Assembly: GCF_002252625.1 (NCBI RefSeq)
Contig: NZ_NQKW01000001.1
Span: 310,001 to 374,000 of the forward strand
Origin: Synechococcus sp. 1G10
GTDB taxonomy: Bacteria; Cyanobacteriota; Cyanobacteriia; PCC-6307; Cyanobiaceae
Direction: 5' to 3'
Length of the DNA: 64,000 nucleotides
Position 1 is the stretch's first letter, and each line of letters begins with the position of its first letter. The notes under the pieces are model-generated. The model ran no database searches, was not told where the DNA came from, and was given only the letters and a program-made list of their open reading frames with translations. The position numbers and the translations under genes were made by a program. This document shows positions 45,960-53,861 of this stretch, one piece after another.

Positions 45960-47462
45960 CTAGAGCCGCTCCGCCATCCGAAGAGCATTGGCGATCACGG
46001 TGAGGCCTGGCGACACGATCGGGCAGCTGGGGAAGACACTGGCATCGGCAATGGTCAGGTTGACCAGGCCATGGACGCGTCCGTCGCGGTCGACCACTGA
46101 GAGGGCCGGATCGTCGCCCATGCGGCAGGTGCCGCAGGCGTGGCCGATCACCGCCAGGGGCGCCTCGCCACGGGGATAGAAGGGGGCCGGGCGCACCTCG
46201 GGGGTGAGGGGATCGGCGTCCACCGCCTTGAGCACGGAGAGCCAGCGGTAGACGAGCCGGTCGTGGGCCTCGAGGTTGTTGGCCAGATACTGAATGCTCA
46301 GCCGCTCCCCGCGCAGCTCGATGCGGTTATCGGGATCGGGCAGAACCGGACTCATCGCCCACCAGCAGATCGAGCGCACCGCCAGCTGCTCCAGGGCGGC
46401 GTTGGGGAGCAACCGCGTCACCAGAGAGAGCACAGGCGGCGACTCTGCGAACTGGGCGTCCTGCAGCACCCCGCCACCGGTTTCGATATGGCCGAGCGGA
46501 AAGCTGACGTTCTGGTCGCCCCAGACGTAGTCGTTGACCCCGAGGCTGCGGGGGAAGCGGCCGCTGTGGGTCTCGCGGGCCAGCTGCAGGATGGCGGTGA
46601 GCTGGGGTTTCATCAGGTTGCGGCCCACCTGGCCCGAGCCGTTGGCCAGGCCATCGGGGTGGAGCTCGCTGCGGGATCGCAGCAGCAGCGCTGGCGTGTT
46701 GACCGCACCGGCGGCCAGCACCACCTGATCGCCGCGGAACAGCCAGAGCTGGCCATCGATCTCTGCTTCCACTCCCTTCACTTCGCGGCCGCTGGGATCC
46801 ACATGCAGCTGGGTGACCCGGGCGTTGCTGATCAGGCGGGCGCCGGAATGCTCGAGGGCCGGCTGCACCCCGAACAATTCGGCGTCACCGCTGGGATCCT
46901 CCTCAACCTCTGACCAGCTCAGCGGCAGGTCGTAGGGATGGCTGCCCTGGCGCTCCAGCCCTTGGCGCAGGGGCTCGAACAGCGGATCCAGCGGCAGGGG
47001 CTGATGGGGGTAGGGGCCACTGCGAGGGGCCTCCTGCGGGTCGAGGCCGGCTCGGCCATGGACCCGGTAAAGCGCCTCGGCCCGTTCGTACCAGGGGGCG
47101 AGTTCGTCGTAGGTGATCGGCCAGGCGGGGGCCACCCCCTCCTGCAGGGGCAGGCCTTCGAACTCACGCGGCCACATCCGCTCGAGCACCCCACCCCAGA
47201 TCTTGGTGTTACCACCCAGGGCGTAGATGGTCTGGGGGGCGAATGGATCGCCGTCAGGGCCGAACCATGACTCACCGGAGTGGTAACGGTTCTTGCGGAA
47301 CAGATCCACGCTGGCCACATTCTGATCGGCCAGGGCCATGGCCCCTCCTCGCTCCAGCAGCAGCACCGAGCGGCCCTTGGCCGCGAGGGCACCGGCCAGG
47401 CTGCCGCCGCCGGCGCCGGAACCGATCACGATCACATCGTGGTGCTGGTCGTCAAAGATCAT
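45960..47462 (-). CDS. GMC-family FAD-dependent oxidoreductase
   Basis: A 500-residue flavoprotein. The FAD Rossmann motif is VIVIGSGAGGGSLAGALAAKG, followed by LLLERGG and the GMC loop ALGGNTKIWGGVLERMW. The C-terminal GMC domain has HACGTCRMGDDPALSVVD, VHGLVNLTIADASVFPS and SPGLTVIANALRMAE. Where many GMC enzymes have Asn before the late Pro, this one reads VSPGLT. It resembles dehydrogenase-type members (sugar or alcohol donors) rather than oxidases, but the substrate is unknown. No signal peptide is seen. Its ATG overlaps the ctaE stop (ATGA), so it is made together with the terminal oxidase and may feed it electrons. Confidence 0.9.
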   Translation of the reverse strand: MIFDDQHHDVIVIGSGAGGGSLAGALAAKGRSVLLLERGGAMALADQNVASVDLFRKNRYHSGESWFGPDGDPFAPQTIYALGGNTKIWGGVLERMWPREFEGLPLQEGVAPAWPITYDELAPWYERAEALYRVHGRAGLDPQEAPRSGPYPHQPLPLDPLFEPLRQGLERQGSHPYDLPLSWSEVEEDPSGDAELFGVQPALEHSGARLISNARVTQLHVDPSGREVKGVEAEIDGQLWLFRGDQVVLAAGAVNTPALLLRSRSELHPDGLANGSGQVGRNLMKPQLTAILQLARETHSGRFPRSLGVNDYVWGDQNVSFPLGHIETGGGVLQDAQFAESPPVLSLVTRLLPNAALEQLAVRSICWWAMSPVLPDPDNRIELRGERLSIQYLANNLEAHDRLVYRWLSVLKAVDADPLTPEVRPAPFYPRGEAPLAVIGHACGTCRMGDDPALSVVDRDGRVHGLVNLTIADASVFPSCPIVSPGLTVIANALRMAERL

Positions 47463-48061
47463 GACCAGGCGTAGAGGAGAAGAAAGAGCAGCACCCAGAT
47501 CACATCCACGAAGTGCCAGAACAGGGAGGTGGCGATCACCCCCTGCTCACCGGCGGCGTAGTTGGCCGGGCGGAAGGAGCGCTGCAGCATCAGGGCCATC
47601 AGCAGGATGCCGCTGAGCACATGCAGGCCGTGGAAGCCGGTGAGCAGGTAAAAGCAACTGCCAAAACTGCCGCTGGTGATTCCGAAGTCAAGCGAGCGCC
47701 ATTCGATCGCCTGGCCGTAGAGGAACACGGCCCCCATGGCCATGCTCAGCAGCCAGAAGGCACGGAAGCCCCAGATCTGCCCCTTGGAGAGGAAGTGCTC
47801 GGCCAGAGCAACTGTGCCGCTGCTTGAAACCAGCACCACTGTGTACAGCAAGGGGGTGCGCCACTCCAGCCCCTCCACCCCTGGCGGCAGCCATTGCAGG
47901 GCGGAGAGCTTCAGCACCGCATAGCCACTGAAGAACGCCAGGAAGATGACGCTCTCGGAGCAGAGAAAAATGATGAAGCCGGTGAGGCTGTAGTTGGCGT
48001 GCGCCGCTTCGTGACTCTCGGGGGACGGAGCGGCGGCATCGAGGGGAGGGCTGATGGTCAT
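47459..48061 (-). CDS. ctaE: Cytochrome oxidase subunit III (ARTO type)
   Basis: A 200-residue five-helix subunit III. It starts MTISPPLDAAAPSPESHEAAHANYSLTG with FIIFLCSESVIFLAFFSGY, FYLLTGFHGLHVLSGI and a terminal SLFWHFVDVIWVLLFLLLYAWS, all typical. It is 3 nt downstream of ctaD and overlaps the GMC gene. It belongs to the oxidase whose subunit II lacks CuA. Confidence 0.93.
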   Translation of the reverse strand: MTISPPLDAAAPSPESHEAAHANYSLTGFIIFLCSESVIFLAFFSGYAVLKLSALQWLPPGVEGLEWRTPLLYTVVLVSSSGTVALAEHFLSKGQIWGFRAFWLLSMAMGAVFLYGQAIEWRSLDFGITSGSFGSCFYLLTGFHGLHVLSGILLMALMLQRSFRPANYAAGEQGVIATSLFWHFVDVIWVLLFLLLYAWS

Positions 48062-48064
48062 GGT

Positions 48065-49756
48065 TCAGGCCTGCAGAAGGGCGCGCTCGATCTCATCCTG
48101 GTGCTCCACAAGCGGCCGGCCGGTGCCATAGCCGTAGGGACCGCTGATCACCGTGGGCACATGTTCCTCAAAATTCTCAGCGGGCGGCGGTGAGGGCAAC
48201 AGCCACTCCAAGCCAATGGCATTCCAGGGATTGGCAGGGGCCTTGGCGCCACGCACCCAGGAACTGACCAGGTTGAGCAGGAAGGGAATGATCGACACCC
48301 CCAGCAGGAAGGCACCGAGGCTGGCGATCACATTCCAGAAGGCGAACTCCGGGTCATAGGAGGACACCCTGCGCGGCATGCCCATCAGGCCGAGGGGATG
48401 CATCGGAAAGAAATTGAGGCTGGTGCCGATGAAGGTCAGCAGGAAGTGAAGCTTACCCAGGCCTTCGTAGTACATATGGCCGGTGAACTTAGGGAACCAG
48501 TGGTAAATGGCCGCATAGACACCCATGGTTGCAGCGCCATAGATCACGTAGTGGAAATGTCCAACAACGAAATAGGTATTGTTTACATGAATATCGACTG
48601 GCACGGTGGCAAGCATGATGCCTGTCACACCGGCAAAGACGAAGTTGAACAATCCACCTAGGGCGAACAGCATCGCCGTGTTCAGGCGCAACTTGCCTCC
48701 CCACAGCGTTGCCAGCCAGGCGAACACCTTGATGCCGGTGGGCACCGCGATCAACATCGTGGTGACCATGAAGGCATCACGCATCCACTGGGGCACGCCG
48801 CTGGGGAACATGTGGTGCACCCACACGATCAGGCTCAGCCCCACGATCACCAGGGAGGCACCGGCCACGAAGGGATAGCCGAACAGAGGCTTGCGTGCAT
48901 ATACCGGAAACAGCTCCGAGAACACCCCGAACACCGGCAGGATGATCACGTACACCGCTGGATGGGAGTAAAACCAGAAGAAGTGCTGATAAAGCACCGG
49001 ATCACCGCCCCCCTCGGGCCGGTAGAACGAGGTACCCACGACCAGATCGAACAGCAGCATCACCGCACCACCCGTCAGGGCGGGCAGGCCGATCAGCTGA
49101 ATCGTCTGGGCTGAGAAGGCGGTCCAGCAGAAGATGGGCATCCTGGTGAGGGTCATACCGGGAGCGCGCATGCGCAGGATCGTGGTCACGAAGTTGACCG
49201 CGCCCATGATCGAGGAAATGCCAGAAAGAGCCACCGCCAGGATCCAGAGGGCTTCGCCATTGATCAGATGACCCAGTGGATTCTGCAGACTCACCGGCGG
49301 ATACGACCACCAGCCTGAAGAAGCCGGACCGCCAGGCACCAGGAAACTGGCCATCAGAATCACCCCGAACACCGGCACCAGCCAGAATGCGGCGGCATTC
49401 AGCTTGGGGAAGGCCATGTCGGGGGCGCCGATCATGCAGGGGATCAGAAGGTTGTTGAGCCCGTTGAGAACCGGGAAGATGAACAGGAAGAGCATGATCG
49501 TCCCGTGCATCGTGTAGAGCCCGTTGTACACGGTGCGATCGACCAGATCCGCCTCCGGTGTGATCAGTTCACCGCGCATGATCATCGCCAGCAGACCTCC
49601 CACCAGCAGAAAGAACAGTGCGGTGGCGATGTACTGGATGCCGATCACCTTGGCGTCGGTGTTGAAACTGAAAAAGCGCTTCCAGTTGTCCGGAGCACCG
49701 GGCACAGGATGGGGAGCCCGCAGGATGCGCGATTCGACGCCGGCAGTGGAGGTCAT
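48065..49756 (-). CDS. ctaD: Cytochrome oxidase subunit I (ARTO type, class A2)
   Basis: A 563-residue heme-copper oxidase subunit I with 12 helices. Metal ligands are visible: His in LYTMHGTIMLF (low-spin heme), FYSHPAVYVIILP (CuB His and cross-linked Tyr), VHHMF (CuB) and GHFHYVIYGAATMG (high- and low-spin heme). The K-channel lysine is in VPTGIKVFAW. The YSHP motif in place of GHPE places it in the A2 class. ATG 49756 is 4 nt after ctaC. It should reduce oxygen to water and may pump protons. Confidence 0.95.
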   Translation of the reverse strand: MTSTAGVESRILRAPHPVPGAPDNWKRFFSFNTDAKVIGIQYIATALFFLLVGGLLAMIMRGELITPEADLVDRTVYNGLYTMHGTIMLFLFIFPVLNGLNNLLIPCMIGAPDMAFPKLNAAAFWLVPVFGVILMASFLVPGGPASSGWWSYPPVSLQNPLGHLINGEALWILAVALSGISSIMGAVNFVTTILRMRAPGMTLTRMPIFCWTAFSAQTIQLIGLPALTGGAVMLLFDLVVGTSFYRPEGGGDPVLYQHFFWFYSHPAVYVIILPVFGVFSELFPVYARKPLFGYPFVAGASLVIVGLSLIVWVHHMFPSGVPQWMRDAFMVTTMLIAVPTGIKVFAWLATLWGGKLRLNTAMLFALGGLFNFVFAGVTGIMLATVPVDIHVNNTYFVVGHFHYVIYGAATMGVYAAIYHWFPKFTGHMYYEGLGKLHFLLTFIGTSLNFFPMHPLGLMGMPRRVSSYDPEFAFWNVIASLGAFLLGVSIIPFLLNLVSSWVRGAKAPANPWNAIGLEWLLPSPPPAENFEEHVPTVISGPYGYGTGRPLVEHQDEIERALLQA

Positions 49757-49760
49757 GGGA

Positions 49761-50690
49761 TCAGGCGTCGTGGGGAAGGGTGTTGGAGCCGGGCACATTC
49801 ACAAGCGGGGGCGGTGCCGGCTCGATGGTGGCGTAGCCACTGCGGCGTTCGCCGCTGAGCTGCTGGGCGTATTCGCGGGCCGCATCGCTGAGCCCCGGCT
49901 GGAGTGGCAGCCGGGAGGCGCGCCGCAGCCAGTCCTGGTAGGCCTCTTCGCTCTCCACCACCACATCGGCCTGGTTGGCGGCAAACCAGGTGCCGCTGTA
50001 CTCGGAGTCGCGCAGGCGGTAGCGCCCAGGGCGGGTGGCCGTGAGGAACAGGGTGATCGAGCGACCAGGGATCACCTGCTGCTTGAGGCGGAAGGCCGGC
50101 ACATAGAAGCCGTGGATAACGTCTTCGCTCTCCAGTTGCAGGCCGAGGCGACGGTCGAGCGGAAGGTGCAGCTCGGTGGACAAGACCCCGGCCACCGGGT
50201 AGCGGAACTCCCACGACCACTGCCGAGCGATCACCTGCACCTCCCCGCCGGGCAAAGGAGCGGCAGGGGCGGAGTTTGCCTTGGCTGGGCCATGGGCATG
50301 GTCCATGGGGCCGATCAAGCCGATCTCCCTGTTCACCTGGATCGTGTAGGCGGCGATCGCCATCACCAGAACAAGGGGGATCACGGTCCAGACGATCTCG
50401 AGGGTGGTGTTGCCCTCGATCGGCTCCGCATCGCTCATGTCGTACTTCTCAGCCCGGTTGAAGAGCACAACCCAGACCATCACAGAGACCACGCCCACGA
50501 AGACGAAAGTGGCGACGGCAGTCTCGAAGCCGAACAGGCCATCCACCAGAGGGGCAGCCGAGGAGGCCGACACCGGCAACCAACGGGGCACCTGAGCCCC
50601 CATCCAGACACTCAGCAGGGTGAGCAGCACCAACCAGACGGCCAGGCCAATCAGCCGGGGCAGGGGAAAGCGCTGAGGCGTACTGGTCAT
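49761..50690 (-). CDS. ctaC: Cytochrome oxidase subunit II without CuA site (ARTO type)
   Basis: A 309-residue subunit II with two N-terminal helices (about 12-32 and 55-77) and a cupredoxin domain (ARQWSWEFRYP; His193 in VIHGFYVPAF). At the position of the CuA loop C-x-E-x-C-x3-H-x2-M it reads DSEYSGTWFAAN (228-239): both Cys, the His and the Met are replaced, while Glu230 remains. This is the hallmark of the cyanobacterial alternative respiratory terminal oxidase, thought to take electrons from quinol or another donor rather than cytochrome c. A 60-residue polar C-terminal tail follows. ATG 50690 overlaps the DUF2231 gene stop by 4 nt. Confidence 0.93.
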   Translation of the reverse strand: MTSTPQRFPLPRLIGLAVWLVLLTLLSVWMGAQVPRWLPVSASSAAPLVDGLFGFETAVATFVFVGVVSVMVWVVLFNRAEKYDMSDAEPIEGNTTLEIVWTVIPLVLVMAIAAYTIQVNREIGLIGPMDHAHGPAKANSAPAAPLPGGEVQVIARQWSWEFRYPVAGVLSTELHLPLDRRLGLQLESEDVIHGFYVPAFRLKQQVIPGRSITLFLTATRPGRYRLRDSEYSGTWFAANQADVVVESEEAYQDWLRRASRLPLQPGLSDAAREYAQQLSGERRSGYATIEPAPPPLVNVPGSNTLPHDA

Positions 50691-51262
50691 GGCAGGGCCT
50701 CCCGCAGGCTGGCGCCTTCGCCCAGCAGCTGGCTGGCCGTGACGTGCACGCCGAACTCCACACCCAGCTGGGCACCGAGGGTGCCGTGCCAGGCCATCAG
50801 AGCAAACACCAGCAGACCCACCAACAGGTAGCCCCACTGCACCTGGCGGCCCATCTCACGACGCCAGCGGAAGCGCTGGAGTCCACGCCAGAGGGTCATC
50901 AACACGATCGCGAACAGGAGGGCTACGCCCACGGCCCCATGCCAGAGCATGGTGGCTGTGCTGCCCATGCCGAAGCTGCTGGTGACACCGGGGAGCGGAT
51001 CGGCCAGCTGCATCTCCAAGAAACCCGCCGCCACCGTGAAGAAGCTGATCAGGCAGCAGGCCAGGAGGTTGTACCAGCCCACATCGTGAAGGCCGGAGCG
51101 GGTGACCGGCAGGGCCAGGAAGCGGAACAGGCGCCGCTCAAAGGGGAAGAGCGCTCCAGCGATATCGAAGGCGATGGCAATCACGAACAGACCGATCGTG
51201 AGATGCACCAGGTTGGGGTGGATCGGCAGCCGGTAGGGCAGATCGTTGGCTCCAAGCCCCAT
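50687..51262 (-). CDS. DUF2231 membrane protein (second of pair)
   Basis: A 191-residue protein with four to five helices and conserved histidines (LPIHPNLVHLTIG; DVGWYNLLACC; TMLWHGAVG; LMAWHG). DUF2231 proteins often sit beside ARTO genes and may carry heme or assist quinol access; this is not proven. Start is ATG 51262, or GTG 51265, both overlapping the upstream DUF2231 stop. It overlaps ctaC by 4 nt. Confidence 0.85.
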   Translation of the reverse strand: MGLGANDLPYRLPIHPNLVHLTIGLFVIAIAFDIAGALFPFERRLFRFLALPVTRSGLHDVGWYNLLACCLISFFTVAAGFLEMQLADPLPGVTSSFGMGSTATMLWHGAVGVALLFAIVLMTLWRGLQRFRWRREMGRQVQWGYLLVGLLVFALMAWHGTLGAQLGVEFGVHVTASQLLGEGASLREALP

Positions 51263-51759
51263 CACACCAGACCTGCGCGCATCGCCTCCACCACCTTGAC
51301 GGTGTGGAGGCCGTAGACCCAGATCAACTGGTTCCCCAGCACAACCTGCACCACCACCAGGGCACTGAGCAGGCTGCCAGCCCCGAGAAAGGCCAGAGGC
51401 AGCTGCTGGGGATCACGGCTGCGGATCACGTAGCGCCAGGCGGTGAGTACGGAGAGCACTCCGGCCAGCACCCAGCCGAGAGTGCTGTGCAAGTTGAGGA
51501 TGTCGCGGGAGGCGCCATAGGGGTTGGCCAGCCCTGCCTCCACCTGGCCGAAGATGATCGCGATGAAGATCGCCACCGTGGCGAAGAGCAGGTTCCAGAA
51601 GCTCACTTCGTACAGGGAAGGCTTGCCTGCGAGACGGCCGATCAGATCGAAGACGAAGGCGATCAGGGCCATCGCAATCACGAAATGGACCACGATCGGA
51701 TGGATCGTATCGACCCAGGGGAGGTTGCGATCGTTGAGGGGAGGAAGAAGCTCGAACAT
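51262..51759 (-). CDS. DUF2231 membrane protein (first of pair)
   Basis: A 165-residue protein, MFELLPPLND, with four hydrophobic helices. Conserved DUF2231 features are DTIHPIVVHFVIAMALIAFVFDL, a His in ILNLHSTLGWVLAG and a final helix ending VYGLHTVKVVEAMRAGLV. First gene of the overlapping oxidase operon if the small ORF upstream is not counted. ATG 51759 is chosen; the frame is open to 51822 without a better start. Confidence 0.85.
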   Translation of the reverse strand: MFELLPPLNDRNLPWVDTIHPIVVHFVIAMALIAFVFDLIGRLAGKPSLYEVSFWNLLFATVAIFIAIIFGQVEAGLANPYGASRDILNLHSTLGWVLAGVLSVLTAWRYVIRSRDPQQLPLAFLGAGSLLSALVVVQVVLGNQLIWVYGLHTVKVVEAMRAGLV

Positions 51760-51868
51760 GGGTGCACGCCCCTCGTGCCGGTGAATCCAGCTTCGGAGGC
51801 CGCACTCAGCGGGAGTGGCCACGGTCAGGGAATCCGGTTCTGACCCGTCGGATCGGCTCTGGCCTCGC

Positions 51869-52018
51869 TCAGTTCCGGCGGCTGACCAGCCATACGGCCC
51901 CGAGCAGGGCGACGAGCACCAGGCTGATCTCGATCAGACCGCCGCTCCAGATCCACTCCTGGAAGGTGAACTCGGCCAGCAGCGCTGGACTGGGTGCAGG
52001 GGCAGACAGCAGGGGCAC
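51869..52018 (-). CDS. Possible 49-aa single-span membrane protein
   Basis: GTG 52018 to TGA 51869 encodes a 49-residue peptide: a Pro/Ala-rich start (MPLLSAPAPSPALLAEFTF), EWIWSGG, one helix (LIEISLVLVALLGAVWLV) and a basic end SRRN. The length and the positive-inside end suit a small membrane subunit. It is 110 nt upstream of the first DUF2231 gene on the same strand. An AAGG sequence lies just upstream of the GTG. No known psb/pet/ndh small subunit matches it by eye. Confidence 0.45.
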   Translation of the reverse strand: MPLLSAPAPSPALLAEFTFQEWIWSGGLIEISLVLVALLGAVWLVSRRN

Positions 52019-52046
52019 GGACCTTAGGCTCGGGGACGCCCCAGTT

Positions 52047-53861
52047 TCACTCGCCCGCCAGGGCCGCTCCCGCCCGCCGCGGATCGACCGCCCCCAGAGT
52101 TCCCCCGCCGGGCAGGGCCTCCAGCGAGTGGGCTGCCCCCATGGCCGGCGTCAGCCGCCAGCGGTGACCCATCGCCTCCAGCAGCCTGAGGGTGTCAGGG
52201 CTGACGCCCTCCTCCACCGCCAGCTCATCAGGCCAGTGCTGGCTGTGGATCCGGCTGGCAGCCACCGCGGAGGCCAGGTTCAGGCCGTGCTCGAGCCGGT
52301 TGAGCAGCACCTGCAGCACCGTGGTGATGATGCGGCTGCCACCGGGGCTGCCGGTGGCCAGCAACGGGCCACCCTCAGGGGTGAGCACCAGGGTGGGCGC
52401 CATTGAACTCAGTGGTTGCTTGCGCGGCTCGATCGCATTGGCCTTCCCCTGCACCAGACCGAAGGCATTGGCCGCCCCCGGCCGGGCCGTGAAGTCATCC
52501 ATTTCGTTGTTGAGCAGGAAGCCGGCGCCCGGCACACTCACGCCGTTGCCGTAGGGGAAGTTGAGGGTGGTGGTGGTGGCCACCATCGTGCCGTCACGGT
52601 CGATGACTGAGAGATGGGTGGTGTTCAGGTGTTCAGCGATGCGCGCGCCGGACTGGGGATCGAGCTCGCGGGCCGGCCGGTGGCGGCCTGGGCGGATCGT
52701 GCGGCGCAGCTCATCGGCATAGGCCTGGCTCAGCAACCGCTCCAGGGGCATCGCCACGAAGCGAGGATCCCCCAGCCAGCGGTTGCGGTCGCGGAAGGCC
52801 AGGTTCATCGCCTCCGCCATCGGATGCAGGGCGGCGGCGCTGTTGGGCCCCAGGGCCGCCAGATCGAAGCCGTTCAGGATGTTGAGCAGCTGGATCAGGG
52901 TGACCCCGCCGGAGCTGGGCGGGGGCATGGCGATCACGGGATGCCCCCGCCAGGCGCCCACCAGGGGGGGCTGAAGACGGGCCCGGTAGCTGCTCAGATC
53001 CTCGGCGCTGATCAGCCCTCCCCGCCGGCGCATCAACGCCACCAGCTTCTGGGCCACCGGCCCCTGATAGAAGCCCTTGTCTCCCTCGGCGGCGATCTGC
53101 CGCAGGGTGGCGGCCAGCTGGGGCTGACGCAGGCGCTCGCCAGGCCGGTAAGGCTTCCCTCCGGGGCGGAAGAACAGGCGCAGCGACTCAGGATCGGCCC
53201 GCAACAGCGGTGCGGCGGCCTCCAGGGAATCGGCCAGGGCCTTGCTCACCACCACCCCCTCATCCGCCAGACGAATCGAGGGGGCGACCAGGCGGCCCAG
53301 GGGCAGGCGGCCGTAGTTGCGGTGGGCCAGCAGCAGGCCCGCCACCGTGCCGGGCACCCCGGTGCTGAGCAGGCTGCGGGTGGCCTTGTGGCGATCCACC
53401 GCACCGGAGGCATCGAGCAGCAGATCGGGGCCGGCCGCCTGGGGAGCACTCTCCCGGAAGTTGATCGTCACCGCCCGGCCCTTCCCCACCCGCACCTCAT
53501 AGGGATGAAGCGGCCGTCCGCGCCTGAGCCGCTCCGGCTGCCAGAGCACGAGGAAGCCGCCGCCACCCAGGTTTCCCGCCTGGGGATGGGTGACCGCCAG
53601 GGCGAAGGAGCTGGCCACCGCCGCATCGACGGCATTGCCCCCCTGCCGCAGCACATCACGCCCCACCCGGGACGCCTCCAGCTCCTGGCTGGCCACCATC
53701 CCCCCGGCCGACCAGAGCGGCTGGAAGCGCTGACTGGCCTCCTGAAGCACATTGGCCGCAGCCGCCAGGGGCCACAGGCCGAAAGCCGCCAGCGGCAGCA
53801 GGGCCCATCCAACCGCCGGCCGCAGCAGCCTTTTGGCAGGGCGGAGTTCAGGGACCGCCAT
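52047..53861 (-). CDS. ggt: Gamma-glutamyltransferase
   Basis: A 604-residue Ntn hydrolase. A hydrophobic N-terminal segment (about 14-38) suggests export to the periplasm. The large subunit has GGMVASQELEASRVG, GGNAVDAAVASSFALAVTHPQAGNLGGGGFLVL; the autocatalytic nucleophile is Thr414 in HLNTTHLSVIDRDG, followed by ATTTTLNFPYGNGV and SSMAPTLVLTPEGGPLLATGSPGGSRI. It splits glutathione and gamma-glutamyl amides. ATG 53861 is preferred to GTG 53870; either overlaps the upstream oxoprolinase 3' end. Confidence 0.95.
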   Translation of the reverse strand: MAVPELRPAKRLLRPAVGWALLPLAAFGLWPLAAAANVLQEASQRFQPLWSAGGMVASQELEASRVGRDVLRQGGNAVDAAVASSFALAVTHPQAGNLGGGGFLVLWQPERLRRGRPLHPYEVRVGKGRAVTINFRESAPQAAGPDLLLDASGAVDRHKATRSLLSTGVPGTVAGLLLAHRNYGRLPLGRLVAPSIRLADEGVVVSKALADSLEAAAPLLRADPESLRLFFRPGGKPYRPGERLRQPQLAATLRQIAAEGDKGFYQGPVAQKLVALMRRRGGLISAEDLSSYRARLQPPLVGAWRGHPVIAMPPPSSGGVTLIQLLNILNGFDLAALGPNSAAALHPMAEAMNLAFRDRNRWLGDPRFVAMPLERLLSQAYADELRRTIRPGRHRPARELDPQSGARIAEHLNTTHLSVIDRDGTMVATTTTLNFPYGNGVSVPGAGFLLNNEMDDFTARPGAANAFGLVQGKANAIEPRKQPLSSMAPTLVLTPEGGPLLATGSPGGSRIITTVLQVLLNRLEHGLNLASAVAASRIHSQHWPDELAVEEGVSPDTLRLLEAMGHRWRLTPAMGAAHSLEALPGGGTLGAVDPRRAGAALAGE

